Positions 33,041-42,983 of a DNA stretch of 64,000 bases are shown one piece after another. How positions within the stretch are numbered: the first letter of the stretch is position 1; the number at the start of each line of letters is the position of its first letter. Location of the stretch: the NCBI GenBank assembly GCA_015655215.1, contig JAATFL010000012.1, positions 1 to 64,000 of the forward strand, in the 5' to 3' direction. The notes below the pieces were generated by a model that saw only the letters and a program-made list of their open reading frames with translations, was not told the DNA's origin and did not search any database. The translations under genes and the position numbers were made by a program. This DNA comes from Coriobacteriia bacterium (GTDB lineage Bacteria > Actinomycetota > Coriobacteriia > Coriobacteriales > RUG033).

Positions 33041-33295
33041 ATGCTCACGATGGAGAGGAAAGCGTTCGAGCAGGAGATGCTCGACATGATCGTGGACGTC
33101 TGCGGTGATGAGGCGGCCGTCACGGAGCGGGACATGGACCTGTTCGAAGCAGGTTTCCTCGACTCGATGGCCGCGATCGAGCTTCTCGTGTCGATCGAGG
33201 ATCACTTCGGCGTCTCGATCGCACCCACCGAGCTTGAGCGTGAGGCCATGAACACGACCAACAGGGTCATCGAGCAGGTCTGGAAACGGATGTGA
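33041..33295 (+). CDS. dltC: D-alanyl carrier protein
   Basis: Acyl-carrier fold with DLFEAGFLDSMAAIELLVSIEDHFGVSI (phosphopantetheine Ser in LDS). Confidence 0.93.
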   Translation: MLTMERKAFEQEMLDMIVDVCGDEAAVTERDMDLFEAGFLDSMAAIELLVSIEDHFGVSIAPTELEREAMNTTNRVIEQVWKRM

Positions 33296-33543
33296 GCACC
33301 GCGACCTCGGTCCTACACGATAAGGGGAAGTCCGATAGGGGGAAGTCCCCCGATCGGCTCACGGCCCTATGGCTTCTCGTACGGGCGAAGGTGCTGTCTT
33401 GGGCGACACGCGTGCAAGGCCATGGCCGAATCATGTTCTGCTTGCGCGTGCTGGTGTATCTGGCGCTGATGTGGGCGCTCTTCTACTTCACCGTGCTCAC
33501 GAAATCCTCAGCACCCACGACGTTCGTATACGACCAGTTCTAG
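33292..33543 (+). CDS. dltX: DltX-like small membrane protein
   Basis: Single TM plus C-terminal FVYDQF matching the FxYxxF tail of DltX; overlaps dltC by 4 nt. Confidence 0.72.
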   Translation: MSTATSVLHDKGKSDRGKSPDRLTALWLLVRAKVLSWATRVQGHGRIMFCLRVLVYLALMWALFYFTVLTKSSAPTTFVYDQF

Positions 33544-33604
33544 GCAGTCGCGCGATCGCGTGGAACGGGGAACCCGAGGGGAGGGTACGCTCGGGCGCTT
33601 GGGT

Positions 33605-34147
33605 TCACCTGAAGATCACCCTTCGATAGAGGATGAAGTTCCATGACACCACGCAGCCCATGGTGAAGAGCTTCGCGACCATCTTGGGCCAGGCGAACGA
33701 GGTGACGAGTACGCCGATGGCCACGGTGGTGAAGGCGATATCGAACGTTTGGAGCACGAGGTAGAGCATCAGGGCACGCCTCATGTTGCTCGCACCCTCG
33801 AAGGTCCATTGGCGGTTCGCGATGAAGTTGATGGTGGTGGACGTCAGCACGGCGATGACGTTGGCGAACCGTACGTCCATGCCGAGGAGGCTGGCGAGCA
33901 CCCAGAACAGCACGAGTTCGATGCCGGCGGTGAAGAAACCCACGACCAGGTAACGGGAACCCTGTTTGACAAGAGCTTCGGAGTCCTTTACATCCCCGGG
34001 TTTTTTGGCTGTAGTCCCGGAGGTCTGTGCAGCTTCTTCATCGGATGTGGTGTTAGCATTCGTGCGTGATGGTACCGCGGGAGTAAGCTTGGTGATATCG
34101 CTCGTAGGTTCTTTGTCCTGCATCGGCACTCCGGGTTCCAGTTTCAT
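33605..34147 (-). CDS. GtrA-family membrane protein
   Basis: RYLVVGFFTAGIELVLFWVLASLL...ANVIAVLTSTTINFIANRQWTF...KLFTMGCVVSWNFILYRRVIFR. Confidence 0.86.
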   Translation of the reverse strand: MKLEPGVPMQDKEPTSDITKLTPAVPSRTNANTTSDEEAAQTSGTTAKKPGDVKDSEALVKQGSRYLVVGFFTAGIELVLFWVLASLLGMDVRFANVIAVLTSTTINFIANRQWTFEGASNMRRALMLYLVLQTFDIAFTTVAIGVLVTSFAWPKMVAKLFTMGCVVSWNFILYRRVIFR

Positions 34148-34559
34148 CGGCTCACAAGAATCGCACGATCGTCGTTGGTTTGCAGCATATGTGCTACGGC
34201 AAGGCACTGTACACTATAAAATGTGAGAACCGAGTGCTGTAACGATGTCCATCAGCAACTCCTCGTAAACTATCGGTTAGTGTCCATCGTACGATTGCGT
34301 CTCTCTACACCTCAGACGATGCTGTCATTTGTTCGTTGGCGATGTTTGCCCTTCCCGTCTCGACGGTTACACACCGTGTCAATGAGGGGAGACAATGGGC
34401 TTTTGAAGCGTCATACTATGAATGCCCAAGAATCGTACTCGCTGTGTCCGATTTGTTGCTTTACCACGTTCATGTCTGTGATCTCCTGGACTTCGTATCA
34501 TCTTTTACCTGCCCATCTTGCTCGAAGTACATCTGAGAGCTTTACAGAATGCGAGTTAC

Positions 34560-35558
34560 ATGAAAGTCGCCATTCTCATCCCGTGCTACAACGAATCGAT
34601 TACCATCGCCAAGGTCGTGGATGATTTCAAGCATGTGATGCCCCAGGCGGATATCTATGTGTACGATAATAATTCGACCGATGGGACGGGAACCATTGCC
34701 CGGGAGCATGGGGCAATCGTCCGATGTGAGTTGAGACAGGGTAAGGGCTTCGTGGTGCGCTCGATGTTTCGCGAGGTGGACGCTGACATATATGTCATGG
34801 TCGATGGCGATGACACCTATCCGGCGGAAACGGCGCCTACGCTCATCGCTCCTATCCTCGCAGGTGAGGCCGATATGGTCATCGGAGATCGGCTCTCCAA
34901 CGGTACCTATGCGCAGGAGAACAAACGTGTGTTCCATGGCATGGGAAACTCGATGGTGCGCGGTATCATCAACGGCCTCTATCATGCCAACATCCACGAC
35001 ATCATGACGGGATATCGGGCCTTTTCCCGTCTCTTCGTCAAAACGTATCCGGTGCTCGCCAAAGGTTTCGAGATAGAGACCGACCTCTCCATCCACGCGT
35101 TGGACAAGGACTTCATCGTTTCCGAGGTTCCCGTCGATTATCGCGACCGTCCCCCAGGGAGCTTCTCCAAGCTCAACACGTTTTCGGACGGTATGAAGGT
35201 ACTGGTCACGATCCTGGGCCTGTTCAAGGATTACAAGCCGATGGCTTTCTTCTCATGGTGTTCGCTCATCTTCTTCACCTTTGGGCTCATCGTGGGCATC
35301 CCGGTCATCTCGGAGTATGCACGCACGGGGCTCGTGCCTCGTTTTCCCTCGGCGATTCTGGCCATGGGGCTCGTCTTGGTCGCCCTGCTGCTGTTCATCT
35401 GCGGGCTCATTCTCGACACCACCGTCAAGGGTGCTCGGAAGAACTACGAGCTCACGGTGAACGAGGTGTACGAGCGCGACCGTGCCCGCTACGATGAATC
35501 TGTCCGACAGCCACGTTTCGGGACTCAAAGCCGAACGGATGAAGCGGGCCCGCATTAA
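34560..35558 (+). CDS. Glycosyltransferase family 2, DPM1/undecaprenyl-phosphate sugar transferase-like
   Basis: MKVAILIPCYNESITIAKVVDDF...DNNSTDGT...MVDGDDTYP...DIMTGYRAFSR, two C-terminal TM helices. Confidence 0.9.
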   Translation: MKVAILIPCYNESITIAKVVDDFKHVMPQADIYVYDNNSTDGTGTIAREHGAIVRCELRQGKGFVVRSMFREVDADIYVMVDGDDTYPAETAPTLIAPILAGEADMVIGDRLSNGTYAQENKRVFHGMGNSMVRGIINGLYHANIHDIMTGYRAFSRLFVKTYPVLAKGFEIETDLSIHALDKDFIVSEVPVDYRDRPPGSFSKLNTFSDGMKVLVTILGLFKDYKPMAFFSWCSLIFFTFGLIVGIPVISEYARTGLVPRFPSAILAMGLVLVALLLFICGLILDTTVKGARKNYELTVNEVYERDRARYDESVRQPRFGTQSRTDEAGPH

Positions 35559-35604
35559 GCTGGGTGTTGACCGATGTCCACGCTCACAAGGCTTTTAACC
35601 ATTG

Positions 35605-35629
35605 CCAGCACTTTGTTTCAAAGTGCTGG
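35605..35629 (+). promoter_or_regulatory. Perfect 11-bp hairpin just upstream of the glpA-like start
   Basis: CCAGCACTTTG-TTT-CAAAGTGCTGG immediately followed by GGAGAAAGGGA SD. Confidence 0.55.
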
Positions 35630-35644
35630 GGAGAAAGGGACGTC

Positions 35645-37156
35645 ATGCTCGAGCGGTTTGATGTGGTGGTGATCGGTGCCGGCATCGCTGGGTGCGCGGT
35701 GGCACGTGAGTTATCGAGGCGGCACCTCTCGATAGCCGTCGTCGACAAGGGCCATGACGTCGCAAGCGCCACGACGCGCGCCAACAGCGGTATCGTGCAC
35801 GCCGGATACGATCCACAGCCAGGCACGCTCAAGGCGCACTACAACGTCGCAGGTTCACGAATGTACCCACAGCTCGCGCGGGACCTGCACTTCGGCTATC
35901 ACAACAACGGCGCATTCGTCGTGGCCTTCTCGGCCGACGAGCGTCCTGTCCTCGAGGTGCTGCGTGAGCGCGGTGTCGAGAACGGCGTGCCCAATCTCGA
36001 GATCATCGATGCCGCCGAGTTGCGCCGCCGTGAACCTCATATCGGTTCAGAGGCCGTCGCGGCGCTCTGGGTCCCCACGGGTGCGATCTGCAACCCCTTC
36101 AGCGTCGCACTCGCCTACGGGGAGAACGCCGTCTCGAATGGGGCCGTGTTCTCGCTTGGCACCGAGGTACTCGCCATCGAGCGCTCGCGGGATGGCTTCG
36201 TCATCACGATCGCGTACGACGGCGACCCTGTCTCGCCCTTTGCAGGAGAGGATGCTTCCAAGGCGGGTACCACCAGGCGCATCGAGGCACGCTGCATCGT
36301 CAACGCGGCCGGTGTGTACGCCGACACCGTCAACGACATGGTGGCACGGCACCGCTTCTCCATCACGGCACGCGAGGGCGAATACTGCCTCTACGATACG
36401 GGATACGGTTCGCTCTTCTCATCCACGATCTTCCAAACGCCCACCAAGGCGGGCAAGGGCGTGTTGATCACACCTACCGGAGGCGGTAACCTGCTCGTGG
36501 GACCCAACGCCGTGGCTCGCGACGACCGGGAGGATACCGACACGTACGCCGACGACCTCGACGACCTCCTCAAAGCTGCCAAGCGCACGTGGAACGGGGT
36601 GTCCGGGCGCGGCATCATATGCAACTTCGCCGGCCTGCGCGCCTCGGGTGACACCGGGGACTTCGTGATAGGGGAGGCGCCGGACGTCCCCTGCTTCTTC
36701 AACATCGCCTGCCTCGAGTCGCCGGGCCTCACCGCGGCACCGGCCATCGCGGTCGATGTCGCCGCCCAGGTCGCCGAACGCCTGGATGCCGAGGAGAACC
36801 CCGACTTCGACCCGTATCGCACCGGCACGCCCAGATTCGGTAAGCTGGACGATGCGCAGCGCGACAAGCTCATCGCCGAAGACCCTCGCTGGGGGCATCT
36901 CATCTGCCGGTGTCAGGAGGTCCCCGAGGCCGAGGTGGTCGCAGCGGTGCACGGTCTCATCCCCGCTACGACCGTCGACGGCGTCAAGTGGCGCACCGGT
37001 GCCACCATGGGCCGTTGCCAAGGGGGCTTCTGCATGCCGGCCATCGCCGCCATCATCGCCCGCGAACGCGGCATCGACATCACCGAGGTCACCAAGCGCG
37101 GTGGTGACTCACCTCTCCTCGTAGGGGCCATCGAGGGAGGTGCGGCCCATGTCTGA
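35645..37156 (+). CDS. glpA: FAD-dependent glycerol-3-phosphate dehydrogenase-like, with BFD-like [2Fe-2S] domain
   Basis: FDVVVIGAGIAGCAVARELSRR...TTRANSGIVHAGYDPQPGT...WGHLICRCQEVPEAEVVAA...RCQGGFC. Confidence 0.82.
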   Translation: MLERFDVVVIGAGIAGCAVARELSRRHLSIAVVDKGHDVASATTRANSGIVHAGYDPQPGTLKAHYNVAGSRMYPQLARDLHFGYHNNGAFVVAFSADERPVLEVLRERGVENGVPNLEIIDAAELRRREPHIGSEAVAALWVPTGAICNPFSVALAYGENAVSNGAVFSLGTEVLAIERSRDGFVITIAYDGDPVSPFAGEDASKAGTTRRIEARCIVNAAGVYADTVNDMVARHRFSITAREGEYCLYDTGYGSLFSSTIFQTPTKAGKGVLITPTGGGNLLVGPNAVARDDREDTDTYADDLDDLLKAAKRTWNGVSGRGIICNFAGLRASGDTGDFVIGEAPDVPCFFNIACLESPGLTAAPAIAVDVAAQVAERLDAEENPDFDPYRTGTPRFGKLDDAQRDKLIAEDPRWGHLICRCQEVPEAEVVAAVHGLIPATTVDGVKWRTGATMGRCQGGFCMPAIAAIIARERGIDITEVTKRGGDSPLLVGAIEGGAAHV

Positions 37157-38870
37157 GAGGGCGGGCATCTCGGCCACCCGGCATCGTAGCGTCGACGTGC
37201 TCGTCATCGGAGGGGGCTCGGCCGGCATGGCTGCCGCCGAGGGTGCGTACGAGGCAGGTTGCCGCTCCATCCTCATCCTGGAGCGTGACCCCGTGCTCGG
37301 CGGGATACTGAACCGCTGCATCCACAACGGCTTCGGCCTACATCGCTTCAACGAGGAGCTCACCGGTCCGGAGTATGCCCATCGTGACGTGGAGCGGGTG
37401 CTCGGGCTCGATGGTGTCGAGATCCTGCTCGACACCACGGTCACCTCGTTTACCGGCGGTCGTCAGGTGGTCGCGATCAACCCCGAGTTTGGCGTGCTCA
37501 AGATAGCCGCCAAAGCCGTCGTGTTGGCCATGGGCTGTCGTGAGCGTTCCCGTGGGCAGATAAACATCCCCGGATCGCGCCCTGCGGGCGTGTACACCGC
37601 CGGAACGGCCCAAAGCTTCGTGAACCTCTACGGTCGCCTTCCCGGGCGCAAGGTGGTCGTGCTGGGCAGCGGCGACATCGGTCTCATCATGGCACGTCGC
37701 ATGGTGTGCGAGGGCGCCTCCGTCGTGGGTGTGCTCGCCCGCAAGAACTACCCTGCGGGCTTGAGGCGCAACATCGTGCAGTGCCTGGACGACTACAACA
37801 TCCCCCTCCTGCTCTCGCATACCGTCACGGCCGTCCACGGACATGACCGTCTTACGGGAGTGACCGTGGTGGAGGTCGACCAGGAGACCAGACGTCCCGT
37901 GCCGGGTTCCGAACGTGAGATCGAGTGCGATACGCTGCTCCTCTCCGTTGGGCTCATCCCCGAGAACGAGCTGTCCCACATGGCCGGCGTACGGCTGTCC
38001 CCGCTCACCAACGGGGCCGAGGTCGACCAGTCATTGCAGACGAACATCCCCGGCTTCTTCGCGTGCGGCAACGTGTTGCACGTGCACGACCTCGTCGATT
38101 TCGTCTCCGAGGAAGGAGAGCTCGCCGGCCGCCAGGCGGCGCGGTACGCCATGCACCCCGACGTCGAGCCAGACTCGTCCCCGGCGATTCCCGTGATCGT
38201 CTCCGGTGGCGTGCACTACAGCGTCCCGCAGCGCATCACCTCGGATGCCACGGGTGACATCACCGTGCGCTACCGCGTCGACGGCGTGTACCACGACGCC
38301 GCGGTCATCGCCCGCGCGGGTGACGAGGTGGTCGCCAGGCATCGGGCGTTGGTGCTGGTGCCCAGCGAGATGGGAACGCTCACGGTGCCGGCCGACAAGG
38401 TGCTTGCGGCTCGAGGTCTCACGCTCACGCTCGAGGTGGGGGAGGGAAAACCGGCTACCAAGCATGCCGGCAAGGAGCTTGCATCTGACGATGCCGCATT
38501 CGCCGATGCCGACGAGGTGCGCCACTTCACCTGCATCCGCTGCCCCATGGGTTGCGATCTGGATGTCGCGGTCAGGGGGGGAGAGGTCACCGCCGTCTCC
38601 GGGGCGACGTGCGGCCGTGGCGTCAAGTACGCTCGCGAGGAGGCGGTCAGCCCCACGCGCATCGTGACGGCGCTCGTCGAGGTTGAGGGGAGTGTCGAGC
38701 CCCTCTCGGTCAAGACCGCCGAGCCCGTTCCCAAGGGGAGGATCATCGACCTTCTCCATGCCCTGGCAGAGGTCCACCCCGTCGGTCCCGTCCATATCGG
38801 CGACGTGGTGCTCGCGGACGCATGCGGCACCGGTGTGGACGTGGTGGCGACCAAGGAGATACCTACCTAG
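37140..38870 (+). CDS. FAD-dependent oxidoreductase fused to DUF1667-like domain
   Basis: VDVLVIGGGSAGMAAAEGAYEAG...LAMGCRERSRGQINIPGSRPAGVYTAGTAQ; C-terminal FTCIRCPMGCDLDVAV...GATCGRGVKYAREE matching DUF1667. Confidence 0.82.
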   Translation: MRPMSERAGISATRHRSVDVLVIGGGSAGMAAAEGAYEAGCRSILILERDPVLGGILNRCIHNGFGLHRFNEELTGPEYAHRDVERVLGLDGVEILLDTTVTSFTGGRQVVAINPEFGVLKIAAKAVVLAMGCRERSRGQINIPGSRPAGVYTAGTAQSFVNLYGRLPGRKVVVLGSGDIGLIMARRMVCEGASVVGVLARKNYPAGLRRNIVQCLDDYNIPLLLSHTVTAVHGHDRLTGVTVVEVDQETRRPVPGSEREIECDTLLLSVGLIPENELSHMAGVRLSPLTNGAEVDQSLQTNIPGFFACGNVLHVHDLVDFVSEEGELAGRQAARYAMHPDVEPDSSPAIPVIVSGGVHYSVPQRITSDATGDITVRYRVDGVYHDAAVIARAGDEVVARHRALVLVPSEMGTLTVPADKVLAARGLTLTLEVGEGKPATKHAGKELASDDAAFADADEVRHFTCIRCPMGCDLDVAVRGGEVTAVSGATCGRGVKYAREEAVSPTRIVTALVEVEGSVEPLSVKTAEPVPKGRIIDLLHALAEVHPVGPVHIGDVVLADACGTGVDVVATKEIPT

Positions 38871-38929
38871 CAGTGGATGCTATACTTACGTGGAGTTCAC
38901 CGTCCCGCATCGCGGGACGCGATGATTGA

Positions 38930-39280
38930 CAACCGCATCGAGGCCATGACGGAGAAGGTTTCGTGCATCGGCGCATCAAGCAGAGAGAGACCTCCTGGCT
39001 GAAAGGGTCCCGGATGCGCGCACGGCGTTCGCTCCACCAGCTGTGACCTGAAGGGATGGGATGAGTCGGGGACCCCCGGCCATGTGTCAGGGCCCATCCT
39101 GCGTAGGGAATCCGGTCTGCCACCGTTATCCGGCGCAATGAAGCGGGTCTCCCGGCTTTGGCGTCGCGTATCGCCTGCCAGCGGGGAGACCAACCAAGGT
39201 GGTACCGCGAGAGACCCTCTCGTCCTTGGCAGGTGTCGCGCGACAGCGTGGCTTCCTGCAGGGCGGAGGGCTTTTTTATG
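38930..39280 (+). promoter_or_regulatory. T-box leader upstream of pheST (tRNA-Phe sensing)
   Basis: Core AAGGTGGTACCGCG at 39196-39209, AGAGAGAG and CTGGCTGAAAG stem I motifs, candidate UUC specifier at 39028-39030, terminator ending in T6 at 39272-39277. Confidence 0.9.
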
Positions 39281-39362
39281 CCCCGGAGGGACCGAGCACA
39301 TGAAGTGGGGATGGAAACGGCATCCGCGCCTTGGAGTCGTCAACGCGAGAAGGGACCTGGTC

Positions 39363-40424
39363 ATGGAGATCGTCAGTCAGCTTGAGAGGCTGCGCACCGA
39401 TGCGTACGCCGCCATCGAGGGTGCATCCACCACGGCTGCGCTCGAGGAGGTGCGCGTCGCATTCCTGGGCAAGAAGGGCTCGCTCACGACGATCCTACGC
39501 GGCATGGGGCAACTCCCCACAGAAGAGCGTCCGGCGGCGGGCAGGGCGTCCAACACGGTGCGCGACGCCATCGAGGAGGCCCTCTCGACGCGTGGCGACG
39601 AGCTCGCCCGAGCGGAACTCGCCCACCGCATGGCTGCCGATGCGGTGGACGTGACGCTACCTGGCCGGAGCATGCCCATCGGCTCCCGTCACCTCATCAA
39701 CTCCATCCGTGACGAGATATCCGAGATATTCGCCGGCATCGGCTATCGTGCGGTCGATGGCCGTGAGGTCGAGACCGACTACTACAACTTCACCGCCCTC
39801 AACACGCCACCTGACCATCCTGCGCGTGGTATGCAGGACACGTTCTATGTCGTCGACCGCTCGGGTGGTCAAGCTGCGGTGCGCGGCGAGTCGAACGTGC
39901 TTCTCCGCACGCAGACGTCCGGCGTGCAGGCACACATCATGGAGGAGCAGGAACCACCCATCTACATCATCGCCCCCGGCAAGGTGTATCGCCGAGACGT
40001 CGCCGATCCCTCCCATCTGCCCCAGTTCAACCAGATCGAGGGCCTTGTGGTGGACAAGGAGATCACATTCGGCGATCTCAAGGGAACCCTCGACTACGTG
40101 TGCAAGCAGATATTCGGACCCGACCGTGAAACGCGCTTCCGGCCGCACTTCTTCCCCTTCACGGAGCCATCGGCTGAGGTGGACGTGAGCTGCGGCATCT
40201 GCCACGGCGAGGGATGCCGCTTTTGCAAGGGTACCGGTTGGCTCGAGATCCTCGGCTGCGGCATGGTCGACCCCAACGTGTTCGTCTACGCGGGAATCGA
40301 CCCCGAGGTCTACTCCGGGTTCGCCTTCGGGATGGGAGTGGAGCGCATCGCCTGCCTCAAGTACGACATCCCCGACTTGCGCGTGCTCCTCGAGGGGGAC
40401 ATGCGTTTCTTGCGCCAGTACTAG
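39363..40424 (+). CDS. pheS: Phenylalanyl-tRNA synthetase alpha subunit
   Basis: FLGKKGSLTTILRGMGQL, RHLINSIRDEISEIFAGIGY, LNTPPDHPARGMQDTFYV, FRPHFFPFTEPSAEVDV, GFAFGMGVERIACLKYDIPDLR. Confidence 0.97.
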   Translation: MEIVSQLERLRTDAYAAIEGASTTAALEEVRVAFLGKKGSLTTILRGMGQLPTEERPAAGRASNTVRDAIEEALSTRGDELARAELAHRMAADAVDVTLPGRSMPIGSRHLINSIRDEISEIFAGIGYRAVDGREVETDYYNFTALNTPPDHPARGMQDTFYVVDRSGGQAAVRGESNVLLRTQTSGVQAHIMEEQEPPIYIIAPGKVYRRDVADPSHLPQFNQIEGLVVDKEITFGDLKGTLDYVCKQIFGPDRETRFRPHFFPFTEPSAEVDVSCGICHGEGCRFCKGTGWLEILGCGMVDPNVFVYAGIDPEVYSGFAFGMGVERIACLKYDIPDLRVLLEGDMRFLRQY

Positions 40425-40475
40425 GCGCACGCCTCGTCTGTCCGCCCCGTCCGTTCAACGTGAAAGGTCGCGATC

Positions 40476-42950
<2,475 letters not shown>

Positions 42951-42983
42951 AACCACCAAATCCCAGCATCAAATCGATTCCGT

